Positions 47,031-57,072 of a DNA stretch of 64,000 nucleotides are shown here, in pieces. The position numbers and the translations under genes are program-made. The stretch is taken from NCBI RefSeq assembly GCF_002256285.1, contig NZ_NKJE01000004.1:62001-126000 (forward strand). The letters run 5' to 3'. The stretch comes from Flavobacterium sp. BFFFF1 (GTDB lineage Bacteria > Bacteroidota > Bacteroidia > Flavobacteriales > Flavobacteriaceae). Below the pieces are notes generated by a model, which ran no database searches, was not told the origin of the DNA, and saw only the letters and a list, made by a program, of their open reading frames with translations. Position 1 is the stretch's first letter; each line of letters begins with the position of its first letter.

Positions 47031-47082
47031 ACAGACAGTTGTAAGTTGCCCGTTAAAAGCGTGCAAACTTACAACTATCTGT
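47031..47082. promoter_or_regulatory. Hairpin in the rpsN-rpsH spacer
   Basis: Arms 47031-47047 and 47066-47082 pair over 17 bases with one mismatch (ACAGAYAGTTGTAAGTT type), with an 18-base loop. The stem is AT-rich without a T run, so it is not a classic terminator. The 151-base spacer is one of the widest in the operon. It could be an RNA-processing or feedback-binding site. Confidence 0.5.
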
Positions 47083-47102
47083 TGAAATATCAAAACTGAA
47101 TT

Positions 47103-47372
47103 TTACCAGCTTGCTTTTTTCACTCCGGGAATTAGGCCATTGTTAGCCATTTCACGAAATGTTACACGTGAAATACCGAACTGACGCATATAACCTCTTG
47201 GTCTTCCAGTGAGTTTGCAACGGTTGTGCATACGAACAGGAGAAGCATTTTTTGGTAATTTCTGTAGGCCTTCATAATCTCCGGCTTCTAACAAAGCCTT
47301 CCTTTTTTCAGCATATTTCGCTACCGTTTTCTCTCTTTTCACCTCACGGGCTTTCATTGATTCTTTAGCCAT
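47103..47372 (-). CDS. rpsN: Ribosomal protein uS14 (long, zinc-free form)
   Basis: An 89-residue protein ending [20 protein letters not shown] and then [18 protein letters not shown]. The zinc CxxC pairs of the short type are absent. It starts 3 bases after rplE. Confidence 0.98.
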   Translation of the reverse strand: MAKESMKAREVKREKTVAKYAEKRKALLEAGDYEGLQKLPKNASPVRMHNRCKLTGRPRGYMRQFGISRVTFREMANNGLIPGVKKASW

Positions 47373-47375
47373 AAC

Positions 47376-47927
47376 TTAATTCTTTTTAAAAGGTAAACCT
47401 AATTCAGCCAACAACGATTTTGCTTCTTTGTCTGTCGCAGCACTAGTCACGAAAGTAATGTCCATACCAGTGATTTTATTCACTTTATCGATATCAATTT
47501 CAGGAAAAATGATCTGCTCCAAGACACCAAGGTTGTAATTTCCTCTTCCGTCAAAACCTGTAGCTTTGATTCCGTTGAAATCACGAACACGTGGCAAAGC
47601 TGAAGTGATCAGCCTGTCAAGGAATTCATACATTCTTTCGCCACGCAAAGTAACTTTAGCACCAATCGGCATTCCTTTTCTCAATTTGAACGACGCGACG
47701 TCTTTCTTAGAGATGGTAGAAACAGCTTTTTGTCCTGTGATTTTTGTCAATTCATCTACAGCATAATCGATTAGTTTCTTGTCAGAAACCGCTGCACCAA
47801 CTCCTTTACTCAAAACGATTTTTTCAAGTTTAGGAACCTGCATTACGTTTTTGTAACCGAATTCTTCTTTAAGAGCAGACACAACGCGGTCTTTATACTC
47901 TTGTTTTAGTCTTGGAATATATGCCAT
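47376..47927 (-). CDS. rplE: Ribosomal protein uL5
   Basis: A 183-residue 5S rRNA-binding protein ([59 protein letters not shown]). ATG 47927 is preferred over an in-frame GTG at 47930 that overlaps the rplX stop. Confidence 0.98.
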   Translation of the reverse strand: MAYIPRLKQEYKDRVVSALKEEFGYKNVMQVPKLEKIVLSKGVGAAVSDKKLIDYAVDELTKITGQKAVSTISKKDVASFKLRKGMPIGAKVTLRGERMYEFLDRLITSALPRVRDFNGIKATGFDGRGNYNLGVLEQIIFPEIDIDKVNKITGMDITFVTSAATDKEAKSLLAELGLPFKKN

Positions 47928-47929
47928 CA

Positions 47930-48211
47930 CTATGCTTTATTAGCTTTCTTTGATTCTTTTTTCGCGCCTTTATCTGCTGCTTTGCCTTCTACTAAAGACA
48001 AGTTTGAGATATGGATAGGAGCTTCTTTCTTAACGATACCGCCTTGTGGGTTTTTAGCGCTTGGCTTGGTATGTTTAGATACCATGTTCACCCCTTCAAC
48101 GATCGCTTTGTTTTTCTCAGGATACACACGTGAAACGGTTCCTGTCGTACCTTTGTGGTCACCAGCAATTACCTTTACAGTGTCTCCGCTTTTTATCTTT
48201 AGCTTTATCAT
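47930..48211 (-). CDS. rplX: Ribosomal protein uL24
   Basis: A 93-residue KOW-motif protein ([20 protein letters not shown]) that starts 50S assembly, with a Lys/Ala-rich tail ([15 protein letters not shown]). It starts 12 bases after rplN and abuts the rplE start. Confidence 0.98.
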   Translation of the reverse strand: MIKLKIKSGDTVKVIAGDHKGTTGTVSRVYPEKNKAIVEGVNMVSKHTKPSAKNPQGGIVKKEAPIHISNLSLVEGKAADKGAKKESKKANKA

Positions 48212-48223
48212 CTTGATAATAAA

Positions 48224-48592
48224 TTAAAGCACTTCAGGTGCCAATGATACAATTTTCATGAATTGTTTTTCACGAAGTTCTCTCGCAACCGGACCAAAAA
48301 CACGAGTTCCTCTCATCTCACCCTGCGCATTCAAAAGAACACATGCATTGTCATCAAAACGGATATAAGAACCATCGGCTCTTCTCACTTCTTTCTTGGT
48401 ACGTACAACAACTGCAGTCGAAACCGCTCCTTTTTTCACGTTTCCGTTTGGAGTGGCATCTTTAATAGAAACTACAATTTTATCTCCGACAGAGGCATAA
48501 CGACGTTTCGTTCCTCCAAGCACACGGATCGTCAAAACTTCTTTTGCTCCCGTGTTATCTGCTACTTTTAATCTTGATTCCTGTTGTACCAT
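48224..48592 (-). CDS. rplN: Ribosomal protein uL14
   Basis: A 122-residue protein ([49 protein letters not shown]). Typical length; 2 bases after rpsQ. Confidence 0.98.
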   Translation of the reverse strand: MVQQESRLKVADNTGAKEVLTIRVLGGTKRRYASVGDKIVVSIKDATPNGNVKKGAVSTAVVVRTKKEVRRADGSYIRFDDNACVLLNAQGEMRGTRVFGPVARELREKQFMKIVSLAPEVL

Positions 48593-48594
48593 AA

Positions 48595-48855
48595 TTACTT
48601 AGCTCTTTCAATGATTTCAACCAATCTCCAACATTTTGATTTACTCAAAGGACGCGTTTCGCTGATCCTTACCGTATCTCCAATGTTACAGTCATTTGTT
48701 TCGTCGTGTGCAACAAATTTCTTTGTTTTCAATACGAACTTACCGTATAACGGGTGCTTTACTTTAGTTACCTGCGCAACAACAATGGACTTGTCCATTT
48801 TGTTAGAGGTTACAACACCTATTCTTTCTTTTCTTAAGTTTCTTTTATCTTCCAT
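48595..48855 (-). CDS. rpsQ: Ribosomal protein uS17
   Basis: An 86-residue OB-fold protein ([40 protein letters not shown]). Between rpmC and rplN. Confidence 0.98.
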   Translation of the reverse strand: MEDKRNLRKERIGVVTSNKMDKSIVVAQVTKVKHPLYGKFVLKTKKFVAHDETNDCNIGDTVRISETRPLSKSKCWRLVEIIERAK

Positions 48856-48865
48856 TTTCGCAGAA

Positions 48866-49057
48866 TTATTGTTGCTCTCTTTTGCTCAATTCAGTAGTCA
48901 GTCTTGCGACTGTTCTTCTTACACTTCTGATTTGAAGCGGATTCTCTATAGGAGAAATAGCGTGAGCCATTTTAAGATCATTATAGGTCTTTTTAGTCTG
49001 GCTCAATTTTTCCTGCAATTCAGCAACGGAAAGATCTTTTATCTCATTTTGTTTCAT
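48866..49057 (-). CDS. rpmC: Ribosomal protein uL29
   Basis: A 63-residue two-helix protein ([39 protein letters not shown]) at the polypeptide exit tunnel. Normal length and place. Confidence 0.97.
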   Translation of the reverse strand: MKQNEIKDLSVAELQEKLSQTKKTYNDLKMAHAISPIENPLQIRSVRRTVARLTTELSKREQQ

Positions 49058-49068
49058 AATAGTATAAA

Positions 49069-49494
49069 TTATGCTTCGAAATCTCTCGCAACGACGAACT
49101 TAGTTTTCACCGGCAGTTTTTGTGCAGCAAGACGCAAAGCTTCTTTAGCTACTGACAAAGGAACACCACCAACTTCAAACATAATTCTTCCAGGTTTAAC
49201 AACGGCCGCCCAATATTCAACGGCTCCTTTACCTTTACCCATACGTACCTCGAGAGGCTTCTTGGTGATCGGTTTATCCGGGAAAATCTTAATCCAAAGC
49301 TGGCCTTCCCTTTTCATGTAACGGGTTGCAGCAATACGCGCAGCCTCGATTTGACGTGAAGTAAGGAACATTCCATCTTCGTGTACAGATTTAATTCCGA
49401 ACATTCCGTTTGAAAGTTCATGCCCTCTTTGGGAATTTCCTTTCATTTTACCTTTCTGTACCTTGCGGTATTTTGTTCTTTTAGGCTGTAACAT
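49069..49494 (-). CDS. rplP: Ribosomal protein uL16
   Basis: A 141-residue protein ([40 protein letters not shown]) near the peptidyl-transferase centre. 21 bases after rpsC. Confidence 0.98.
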   Translation of the reverse strand: MLQPKRTKYRKVQKGKMKGNSQRGHELSNGMFGIKSVHEDGMFLTSRQIEAARIAATRYMKREGQLWIKIFPDKPITKKPLEVRMGKGKGAVEYWAAVVKPGRIMFEVGGVPLSVAKEALRLAAQKLPVKTKFVVARDFEA

Positions 49495-49515
49495 TTTTCT
49501 TTACTTTTTAAAAAA

Positions 49516-50286
49516 TTACTTTCTTTTACGGTCTCCGCCGCCACCAGGTTTTCTGTCTTTGTTGAAAGGCTTACGATCTCCCCTTGGAGCGTCACCACCT
49601 TTACCACCACCTTGGCCCGGTTGCTTCTTGTCCATTCCGACAAGTGGAGAAAGATCTCTCTTTCCGTAAACTTCGCCTTTCATGATCCATACTTTGATAC
49701 CCATACGACCATAAGTCGTGTGTGCTTCAGCCAAAGCATAATCAATATCGGCTCTGAAAGTTGATAGAGGAATACGTCCTTCTTTGAAACCTTCTGAACG
49801 CGCCATCTCAGCTCCATTCAAACGACCAGAGATTAAAACTTTGATGCCTTCAGCGTTCATACGCATTGAGGCAGCAATAGCCATTTTAATTGCTCTTCTG
49901 TAAGAAATACGGCTTTCGATCTGACGGGCAATGCTAGTCGCAACCAGATAAGCATCAAGTTCAGGTCTTTTAATTTCAAAGATGTTAATTTGAACCTCTT
50001 TGTCAGTAACTTTCTTAAGTTCTTCTTTCAACTTGTCTACCTCTTGTCCGCCTTTCCCGATAATGATACCAGGTCTTGCAGTAGTGATAGTAACGGTTAC
50101 AAGTTTCAAAGTTCTCTCGATGATTACTTTTGATACACTAGCTTTAGATAAACGGGCGTGGATGTACTTTCTGATTTTATAATCTTCGGCGATTTTGTCA
50201 CCGTAATCATTTCCACCATACCAGTTAGAATCCCAACCTCTGATGATCCCAAGTCTGTTTCCAATCGGATTTGTCTTTTGTCCCAT
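49516..50286 (-). CDS. rpsC: Ribosomal protein uS3
   Basis: A 256-residue protein with a KH domain ([20 protein letters not shown]) and the C-terminal S3 domain ([36 protein letters not shown]). The end is a Gly/Lys/Arg-rich extension ([20 protein letters not shown]). It sits at the mRNA entry site. Confidence 0.98.
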   Translation of the reverse strand: MGQKTNPIGNRLGIIRGWDSNWYGGNDYGDKIAEDYKIRKYIHARLSKASVSKVIIERTLKLVTVTITTARPGIIIGKGGQEVDKLKEELKKVTDKEVQINIFEIKRPELDAYLVATSIARQIESRISYRRAIKMAIAASMRMNAEGIKVLISGRLNGAEMARSEGFKEGRIPLSTFRADIDYALAEAHTTYGRMGIKVWIMKGEVYGKRDLSPLVGMDKKQPGQGGGKGGDAPRGDRKPFNKDRKPGGGGDRKRK

Positions 50287-50287
50287 C

Positions 50288-50701
50288 TTAATTATTTGCT
50301 TGTGTGTTATCTAATTGTCCCAACACGATGGTTACGTGGTTAGAACGTTTTCTAATTCTGTGTGCTCTTCCTTGTGGTGCAGGACGAAGTCTTTTCAGCA
50401 TCATCCCACCGTCAACACGGATTTCTTTTACAATTAAGCCTGCTTCCGCCACGTTTCCGTCTGCATTTTTCTGCTCCCAGTTGTTGATGGCAGACAATAA
50501 CAGTTTTTCAAGCTTGCGTGAAGCTTCTTTAGTGCTGAACCTTAAAATGTTCAACGCTCTTTCTACCTTCTGACCCCTTACCAAGTCTGCTACTAAGCGC
50601 ATTTTTCTAGGTGAAGTAGGGCAGTTATTCAACTTTGCGAAAGCAATCTGCTTGTTAGCTTCTTTGATGCCTTCGGCTCTTTCTCTTTTACGAACTCCCA
50701 T
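50288..50701 (-). CDS. rplV: Ribosomal protein uL22
   Basis: A 137-residue protein ([40 protein letters not shown]) lining the exit tunnel. One base separates its stop from the rpsC start. Confidence 0.98.
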   Translation of the reverse strand: MGVRKRERAEGIKEANKQIAFAKLNNCPTSPRKMRLVADLVRGQKVERALNILRFSTKEASRKLEKLLLSAINNWEQKNADGNVAEAGLIVKEIRVDGGMMLKRLRPAPQGRAHRIRKRSNHVTIVLGQLDNTQANN

Positions 50702-50707
50702 TGCTTC

Positions 50708-50986
50708 TTATTTTTTACCTTTATTTTTTGCTCCAGCATGACCACGGAATGATCTTGTCGGTGAAAACTCTCCTAATTTATGACCTACCATGTTTTCAGT
50801 TACGTAAACAGGTACAAACTGACGACCGTTGTGTACAGCGATCGTTTGGCCGACGAAGTCAGGCGTAATCATAGAAGCACGAGACCATGTCTTTACTACT
50901 CCTTTATTACCTTTTTCAATATTCTCCTGTACTTTTTTATCCAGCTTATAGTGAACAAAAGGACCTTTTTTTAATGAACGTGCCAT
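50708..50986 (-). CDS. rpsS: Ribosomal protein uS19
   Basis: A 92-residue protein ([40 protein letters not shown]). It contacts 16S rRNA in the head with uS13. Confidence 0.98.
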   Translation of the reverse strand: MARSLKKGPFVHYKLDKKVQENIEKGNKGVVKTWSRASMITPDFVGQTIAVHNGRQFVPVYVTENMVGHKLGEFSPTRSFRGHAGAKNKGKK

Positions 50987-50993
50987 ATCTTAA

Positions 50994-51818
50994 TTATTTC
51001 TTTCTACGTTCTACGATATACTTATTACTCGGGTTCTGTTTAGAACGTGTCCTGTATCCTTTAGCTGGCAATCCTTTTCTTGAACGTGGATGTCCACCTG
51101 AAGAACGTCCTTCTCCACCACCCATTGGGTGATCGACAGGGTTCATTGCTACTGGTCTTGTTCTTGGCCTTCTGCCCAACCATCTTGTCCTACCGGCCTT
51201 ACCGGAAACGATCAACTGGTGGTCAGAGTTGGAAACTGCTCCAATGGTAGCCGAACAAGTCAACAAGATCAATCTTGTTTCCCCTGATGGCATTTTAATT
51301 GTAGCGTATTTTCCGTCCCTTGCCATTAATTGTGCAAATGTTCCAGCAGAACGAGCGATAACAGCTCCCTGCCCAGGACGCAATTCAATACATGAAATGA
51401 CAGTTCCCAATGGAATTTTGCTCAATGGCAATGTGTTACCGATTTCAGGTTGTGCTTCAGCTCCGGAAACTAATTTCTGGCCTACCTGCAACCCGTTTTG
51501 GGCAACGATATAAGTTTTCTCACCATCAGCGTAAGCTAATAAAGCGATGAACGCAGTTCTGTTTGGATCGTACTCGATTGATTTCACTGTAGCCGGAATA
51601 CCGTCTTTAGTTCTTTTAAAATCGATTACACGATAACGCTGCTTGTGACCACCACCCGTATAACGCATGGTCATCTTTCCTTGACTATTTCTACCTCCTG
51701 AGTTTTTTATCGGCGCTAACAAAGAGCGTTCCGGCTTATCAGTTGTAATAGCGTCAAAACTATTCACAACTCTAAATCGCTGACCCGGGGTAATAGGTTT
51801 TAATTTTCTAACTGACAT
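50994..51818 (-). CDS. rplB: Ribosomal protein uL2
   Basis: A 274-residue protein central to peptidyl-transferase activity, with the conserved [20 protein letters not shown] loop containing the essential His and a Thr/Lys/Arg-rich end. Full length. Confidence 0.98.
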   Translation of the reverse strand: MSVRKLKPITPGQRFRVVNSFDAITTDKPERSLLAPIKNSGGRNSQGKMTMRYTGGGHKQRYRVIDFKRTKDGIPATVKSIEYDPNRTAFIALLAYADGEKTYIVAQNGLQVGQKLVSGAEAQPEIGNTLPLSKIPLGTVISCIELRPGQGAVIARSAGTFAQLMARDGKYATIKMPSGETRLILLTCSATIGAVSNSDHQLIVSGKAGRTRWLGRRPRTRPVAMNPVDHPMGGGEGRSSGGHPRSRKGLPAKGYRTRSKQNPSNKYIVERRKK

Positions 51819-51834
51819 AGTGCTGCCTTAATGT

Positions 51835-52125
51835 TTAGATATTATTGTAAAAATCTATTGTTTCTCCTTCTTGTACTTGTACAATCGCCTTCTTGAAAGC
51901 GTTTGTCTTTCCACTGATCATACCACTTTTAGTGTATTTTGTACTTCTGTCCGGTCTAACGTTCATGGTGTTCACATTTACAATCGTTACGCCATAAGCA
52001 GCTTCAACAGCCTGCTTAATTTGTACTTTGTTTGCTTTCCTGTCAACCACAAAACCGAACTGGTTCAAAGTCTCACCTTGCTTGGTTACTTTTTCAGTTA
52101 CTATAGGCTTAATTATGATGCTCAT
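51835..52125 (-). CDS. rplW: Ribosomal protein uL23
   Basis: A 96-residue protein (IIKPIVTEKVTKQGETLNQF, VDRKANKVQIKQAVEAAYGV) at the tunnel exit, where it docks SRP and trigger factor. Confidence 0.98.
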   Translation of the reverse strand: MSIIIKPIVTEKVTKQGETLNQFGFVVDRKANKVQIKQAVEAAYGVTIVNVNTMNVRPDRSTKYTKSGMISGKTNAFKKAIVQVQEGETIDFYNNI

Positions 52126-52132
52126 ATCCCTA

Positions 52133-52762
52133 TTATTTGCTTAAATTTTCTTCAATTCCTTCTAAAGAACCTTCCAATAACACAATATTATTTGCGTTTA
52201 GAATGGCGTAAGTACTTAATTCTGAGCTACTTACAACGCTAGAAGCTTTTAAATTGCGTGACGACAAATATACATTTTTATTTGTATCACCCAACACGAA
52301 TAAAGATTTTTTGTTTTCTAACCCTAAAGCTTTCAAAACATTAATGAAATTTTTAGTGTTTGGAGTATCAAAACTGAAGTCTTCCAAAACGATCAGGTTA
52401 GCTTCTTTTGCTTTCAAAGAGAAAGCCGATTTTCTAGCCAGACGTTTCAAACTTTTGTTCAATTTGAAAGAATAACTCCTTGGTCTTGGACCAAAAACAG
52501 TACCCCCACCTTTAAACAAAGGGTTTTTAATACTTCCTGCACGGGCTGTACCGGTACCTTTTTGTTTCTTGATCTTACGAGTAGACCCGGTAACTTCAGC
52601 ACGCTCTTTTGCTTTGTGCGTTCCTTGTCTTTGGTTCGCCAGATACTGTTTTACATCTAAGTAAACTGCATGCTTGTTTGGCTCGATTCCAAAAACGTCA
52701 TCAGAAAGCTGTACTTTTCTTCCAGTTTCTTTTCCGCTGATATTTAAAACATTTACTTCCAT
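52133..52762 (-). CDS. rplD: Ribosomal protein uL4
   Basis: A 209-residue protein (QYLANQRQGTHKAKERAEVT, KQKGTGTARAGSIKNPLFKG) with an internal loop into the tunnel. Its start overlaps the rplC stop by one base, showing translational coupling. In E. coli L4 represses the S10 operon; whether that occurs here is unknown. Confidence 0.98.
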   Translation of the reverse strand: MEVNVLNISGKETGRKVQLSDDVFGIEPNKHAVYLDVKQYLANQRQGTHKAKERAEVTGSTRKIKKQKGTGTARAGSIKNPLFKGGGTVFGPRPRSYSFKLNKSLKRLARKSAFSLKAKEANLIVLEDFSFDTPNTKNFINVLKALGLENKKSLFVLGDTNKNVYLSSRNLKASSVVSSSELSTYAILNANNIVLLEGSLEGIEENLSK

Positions 52763-53379
52763 TACTTCTGAATGATTACATAAGAGTTATTGTGTCCAGG
52801 AACTGCACCTTTAACCAAAATAAGGTTTTTCTCTGCAATTACTTTTAACACTCTCAGGTTTTGAACTTTAACATTGTCTCCACCCATTCTTCCAGCCATA
52901 CGCATTCCTTTGAATACGCGTGATGGATAAGATGAAGCTCCCACAGATCCAGGTGCTCTCAAACGGTTGTGCTGACCGTGAGTCGCCTGACCCACACCAC
53001 CAAAACCATGACGCTTTACAACACCCTGAAAACCTTTACCTTTGCTAACGCCTTGAACGTCCACAAATTCCCCTTCTTCAAAAACGGTCACGTTAATAAC
53101 GTCACCTAATTTTTGCTCTGTTGCGAAATCCTGGAATTCAACGACTTTTTTCTTAGCTACAGTTCCCGCTTTTTTAAAGTGGCCAACAGCCGCTTTTGTG
53201 GAATGTTTCTCGTTTTTGTCATCGAAACCAAGCTGCAACGCTTCATACCCGTCAACACCTTTGGTTCTGACTTGGGTAACAACACATGGTCCAGCTTCAA
53301 TTACGGTACAAGGAATGTTTTTCCCGTTCTCGTCGAAGATGCTGGTCATGCCGATTTTTCTACCAATTAACCCAGACAT
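52762..53379 (-). CDS. rplC: Ribosomal protein uL3
   Basis: A 205-residue protein ([40 protein letters not shown] with its methylatable Gln region). 139 bases separate it from rpsJ, the largest gap in the S10 part apart from the rpsN-rpsH spacer. Confidence 0.98.
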   Translation of the reverse strand: MSGLIGRKIGMTSIFDENGKNIPCTVIEAGPCVVTQVRTKGVDGYEALQLGFDDKNEKHSTKAAVGHFKKAGTVAKKKVVEFQDFATEQKLGDVINVTVFEEGEFVDVQGVSKGKGFQGVVKRHGFGGVGQATHGQHNRLRAPGSVGASSYPSRVFKGMRMAGRMGGDNVKVQNLRVLKVIAEKNLILVKGAVPGHNNSYVIIQK

Positions 53380-53381
53380 AA

Positions 53382-53420
53382 AATATAATTAATAATTAAT
53401 AATTGATAATTGACAATGAT
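53382..53420. repeat. AT-rich TAATAATTAATAATTGATAA-type repeat
   Basis: Repeated AATTAATAATTGATAATTGACAA-like words in the rpsJ-rplC spacer. This type of repeat is frequent in intergenic DNA of flavobacteria. Confidence 0.4.
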
Positions 53421-53465
53421 TGCCAATCAGTTTAAATTCTTTTACTTGTATTAAGACATTAGAAA

Positions 53466-53495
53466 TGAGTATTGAGACGAAAATCTCAATACTCA
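53466..53495 (-). promoter_or_regulatory. Perfect hairpin in the rpsJ-rplC spacer
   Basis: Arms 53466-53477 and 53484-53495 (TGAGTATTGAGA and its complement) pair perfectly over 12 bases with the 6-base loop CGAAAA. It lies 24 bases after the rpsJ stop and about 85 bases before rplC. With no long T run it may be an attenuator, a processing site or a ribosomal-protein binding site. Confidence 0.55.
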
Positions 53496-53518
53496 ATCCA
53501 AAAATCTATATACTTTTA

Positions 53519-53824
53519 TCAGACTTTGATCTCTACTTCAACACCACTAGGCAACTCTAATTTCATTAGCGCATCAATGGTTTTTGAAGAGGAAGAATAG
53601 ATGTCGATAAGTCTTTTGTATGACATTACTTCGAATTGCTCTCTCGCTTTTTTGTTTACGTGCGGAGAACGAAGTACTGTAAAAAGCTTTTTGTGTGTTG
53701 GCAACGGAATTGGTCCGGTTACTACAGCGCCAGTACTTTTTACTGTTTTTACGATCTTCTCAGAAGATTTGTCAACCAACATGTGATCGTAAGATTTCAA
53801 TTTTATTCTGATTTTTTGACTCAT
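53519..53824 (-). CDS. rpsJ: Ribosomal protein uS10
   Basis: A 101-residue protein ([40 protein letters not shown]). It also acts as transcription factor NusE in other bacteria. It directly follows fusA by 11 bases, with no tuf gene between. Confidence 0.98.
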   Translation of the reverse strand: MSQKIRIKLKSYDHMLVDKSSEKIVKTVKSTGAVVTGPIPLPTHKKLFTVLRSPHVNKKAREQFEVMSYKRLIDIYSSSSKTIDALMKLELPSGVEVEIKV

Positions 53825-53835
53825 TTTCTTAAGAA

Positions 53836-55992
53836 TTAAGCGTTACCTTTTGCTTTTTTGATTACAGCTTCCGAAATGTTAGCCGGTGTTTCAGCGTAGT
53901 GTGAAAACTCCATAGTAGAAGTCGCACGACCTGAAGACAACGTCCTCAATGTAGTGACATAACCGAACATTTCAGACAATGGCACATCAGCCTTGATTGT
54001 CTTAGCGCCATTTCTGTCACCCATATCATTCACCTGGCCACGACGACGGTTGATATCACCTACGATATCTCCCATGTTTTCTTCCGGTGTAATTACTTCC
54101 ATTTTCATGATTGGCTCAAGGATGATTGCTCCTGCAGCTTTCGCCACTTCTTTATATCCAAGTTTTGCAGCCAATTCGAAAGAAAGTGCATCAGAATCCA
54201 CAGGGTGGAAAGATCCGTCCAAAAGGGTTACTTTCAAACTATCTACCTGATAACCTGCCAAAGGACCTGTTTTCATCGCCTCACGGAAACCTTTCTCTAC
54301 AGAAGGGATATATTCCTTAGGAACGTTACCACCTTTAACGGCATTCACGAACTGCAATCCTACAGGCACTTTACCGTCCACTTCATCTGCTGGCTCAAGG
54401 ATAAATACGATATCACCGAATTTACCACGACCACCCGATTGTTTCTTGTAGGTTTCCCTGTGTTGCGCCGATTTTGTAAACGCTTCCTTATATTCAACCT
54501 GAGGCTCGCCCTGGTTTACTTCTACTTTAAACTCACGTTTCATACGATCCACAAGGATGTCAAGGTGAAGCTCACCCATACCTGAAATGATTGTTTGACC
54601 AGAAGCTTCGTCTGTACGTACTGTAAACGTTGGATCCTCTTCAGCCAATTTAGCCAAAGCCATACCCATCTTATCCACGTCAGCTTTGGTTTTTGGCTCG
54701 ATAGCGATACCAATTACCGGCGCAGGGAATTTCATAGATTCCAGGATGATCGGGTTTTTCTCGTCACACATCGTGTCACCAGTCTTGATATCCTTAAATC
54801 CAACTGCTGCTCCAATATCACCCGCCTCGATATAATCAATTGGGTTTTGTTTGTTGGCGTGCATTTGGTAAATCCTTGAAATACGCTCTTTGTTACCTGA
54901 ACGTGTGTTCAAAATGTACGAACCTGCATCAAGACGTCCTGAATAAGCACGAAAGAAAGCCAGACGGCCTACGAATGGATCAGTAGCAATCTTAAATGCC
55001 AAAGCAGCGAACGGCTCTTTTACATCCGGACGACGTAAGATTTTGGTTTGGTCTTCTTCCAACAAATCAGCATCATCAGGGTGAATCCCTTCGATACCCT
55101 CTTTATCCAATGGAGAAGGCAAATATTTACAAACTGCATCCAGCATGAACTGAACTCCTTTGTTTTTGAAAGAAGAACCGGCAATCATCGGGATGATGGC
55201 CATGTCCATAGTCGCAGCACGTAACGCATTGTTGATCTCTTCTTCAGTAATCGAATCCGGATCTTCCATGTATTTATCAAGCAGGTTCTCATCATAATCA
55301 GCAACCGCTTCGATAAGGATATCCCTATATTCTTTCACTTCATCCACCATATCAGCAGGAATATCAACGATATCGAAAGTAGCACCTAAAGTCTCATCAT
55401 GCCATACGATAGCCTGATTTTTTACCAAGTCAACTACACCTTTAAAGTCTAATTCTTCCCCGATTGGAAGTGTGATCGCTACCGCGTTTGATTTCAACAT
55501 ATCACGAACTTGTTGACAAACTCCAAGGAAGTTTGACCCCTGACGGTCCATTTTATTTACGAATCCCATACGTGGCACACGGTACTGGTCAGCAAGCCTC
55601 CAGTTGGTTTCTGATTGTGGCTCAACACCATCAACAGCAGAAAAAAGGAAAACAAGACCATCCAATACACGAAGCGAACGGTTTACCTCTACGGTAAAAT
55701 CCACGTGTCCCGGAGTATCGATGATGTTAAAGTGATAAGGTAAAGAGCTCGGGATTAATTTACCCTGCTCTGTTGGGAAATTCCACTCACAGGTTGTCGC
55801 AGCTGAAGTAATTGTGATACCACGCTCCTGCTCCTGCGCCATCCAGTCCATTGTTGCAGCACCATCGTGTACTTCACCAATTTTGTGTGATTTACCAGTA
55901 TAAAAAAGGATACGCTCAGTGGTTGTCGTTTTACCAGCATCAATGTGAGCAGCAATTCCAATGTTTCTTGTATATTTTAAATCTCTTGCCAT
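53836..55992 (-). CDS. fusA: Elongation factor G
   Basis: A 718-residue translocation GTPase. G1 is [19 protein letters not shown], switch I holds [10 protein letters not shown]3 is [12 protein letters not shown] and G4 NKMDRQG. Domains II-V follow, with [18 protein letters not shown] and the C-terminal [15 protein letters not shown]. Full length; third gene of the operon after rpsL and rpsG. Confidence 0.98.
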   Translation of the reverse strand: MARDLKYTRNIGIAAHIDAGKTTTTERILFYTGKSHKIGEVHDGAATMDWMAQEQERGITITSAATTCEWNFPTEQGKLIPSSLPYHFNIIDTPGHVDFTVEVNRSLRVLDGLVFLFSAVDGVEPQSETNWRLADQYRVPRMGFVNKMDRQGSNFLGVCQQVRDMLKSNAVAITLPIGEELDFKGVVDLVKNQAIVWHDETLGATFDIVDIPADMVDEVKEYRDILIEAVADYDENLLDKYMEDPDSITEEEINNALRAATMDMAIIPMIAGSSFKNKGVQFMLDAVCKYLPSPLDKEGIEGIHPDDADLLEEDQTKILRRPDVKEPFAALAFKIATDPFVGRLAFFRAYSGRLDAGSYILNTRSGNKERISRIYQMHANKQNPIDYIEAGDIGAAVGFKDIKTGDTMCDEKNPIILESMKFPAPVIGIAIEPKTKADVDKMGMALAKLAEEDPTFTVRTDEASGQTIISGMGELHLDILVDRMKREFKVEVNQGEPQVEYKEAFTKSAQHRETYKKQSGGRGKFGDIVFILEPADEVDGKVPVGLQFVNAVKGGNVPKEYIPSVEKGFREAMKTGPLAGYQVDSLKVTLLDGSFHPVDSDALSFELAAKLGYKEVAKAAGAIILEPIMKMEVITPEENMGDIVGDINRRRGQVNDMGDRNGAKTIKADVPLSEMFGYVTTLRTLSSGRATSTMEFSHYAETPANISEAVIKKAKGNA

Positions 55993-56001
55993 TTCTTATG
56001 A

Positions 56002-56478
56002 TTAAAATCTAAAGTGAGAGAATGCTTTATTTGCTTCAGCCATTTTGTGAGTATCCATTCTCTTTTTAACAGCAGCACCTTCTTCTTTAGCCGCAGCTAA
56101 AACTTCAGAAGCCAACTTTTGAGCCATCGATTTCTCATTTCTTCTACGGGCGTAAAGGATCATCCATTTCATCGCCATAGAGATTTTACGGTCTGGTCTG
56201 ATTTGCATTGGGATTTGGAAGGTAGCCCCACCCACACGACGTGAACGTACTTCTACGTGCGGCATCACATTGGTTAAAGCATCTTTCCAGATTTCAAGTG
56301 CTGATTTTTCAGCGTCTTGCTTTTTTGTCTCTACGATATCAATCGCATCATAGAATACTTTAAAAGCAGTTGATTTTTTACCGTCCCACATTAAGTTGTT
56401 TACAAAACGTGTCACCAATTGGTCGTTAAACCTTGGATCCGGCAAAAGAGGTCTTTTCTTGGCCTGTCTTTTTCTCAT
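56002..56478 (-). CDS. rpsG: Ribosomal protein uS7
   Basis: A 158-residue protein ([54 protein letters not shown]) that nucleates the 30S head. 9 bases before fusA. Confidence 0.98.
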   Translation of the reverse strand: MRKRQAKKRPLLPDPRFNDQLVTRFVNNLMWDGKKSTAFKVFYDAIDIVETKKQDAEKSALEIWKDALTNVMPHVEVRSRRVGGATFQIPMQIRPDRKISMAMKWMILYARRRNEKSMAQKLASEVLAAAKEEGAAVKKRMDTHKMAEANKAFSHFRF

Positions 56479-56504
56479 TTCTTTTCTTTACTTTAAAAGT
56501 TAAA

Positions 56505-56888
56505 TTACTTTTTAGCTTCTTTAGGGCGTTTTGCTCCGTATTTAGATCTTCTTTGCGTTCTTCCTGCTACACCTGATGTATCAAGCGCACCACGAACGAT
56601 GTGATACCTAACTCCCGGCAAATCTTTTACCCTTCCACCCCTAACTAATACTATCGAGTGCTCTTGTAGATTGTGTCCTTCACCAGGGATGTAAGCATTC
56701 ACTTCATTTCCATTTGTCAAACGTACACGCGCTACTTTACGCATTGCGGAGTTTGGTTTTTTTGGAGTTGTAGTGTAAACACGCGTACAAACACCTCTTC
56801 TCTGAGGACAAGAATCTAAAGCAACCGATTTACTCTTCTTAGTTATCTGGGTTCTTCCAGTTCTTACTAATTGTTGAATTGTTGGCAT
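56505..56888 (-). CDS. rpsL: Ribosomal protein uS12
   Basis: A 127-residue decoding-centre protein. [12 protein letters not shown] places Lys43 and Lys44, and [10 protein letters not shown] places Lys88, at the positions where streptomycin-resistance mutations are known. Both sites carry the wild-type residue. First gene of the long operon, with a good promoter upstream. Confidence 0.98.
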
Positions 56889-56943
56889 AATTAAATACTA
56901 AAAATTTCTTATGTTTATAAAATTCCCGCTTTTTACGGGGTTG

Positions 56944-56974
56944 CAAATGTAGTAATATTTTTTAATGAAACAAA
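56944..56974 (-). promoter_or_regulatory. Promoter of the ribosomal protein operon
   Basis: On the minus strand a -33 TTTG (56971-56974) is followed after 19 bases by TACATTTG (56944-56951), an exact match to the Bacteroidota TTTG-N19-TAnnTTTG promoter. It lies about 55 bases upstream of rpsL, leaving a short leader with CCCCG/CGGG. Confidence 0.7.
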
Positions 56975-57072
56975 TCATAATTCATTAATTTTCAAGCATA
57001 TTATTCAACACTGGAATTTTTATAACAAATGAGTCTTTTTTTGCGTTATTTTTATCCAAAATTCACAACCCC

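Noticed and set aside
53519..53836. Absence of tuf between fusA and rpsJ considered as a deletion
   Set aside because: This arrangement is normal in Bacteroidota, where tuf lies elsewhere, so it is not a local anomaly.
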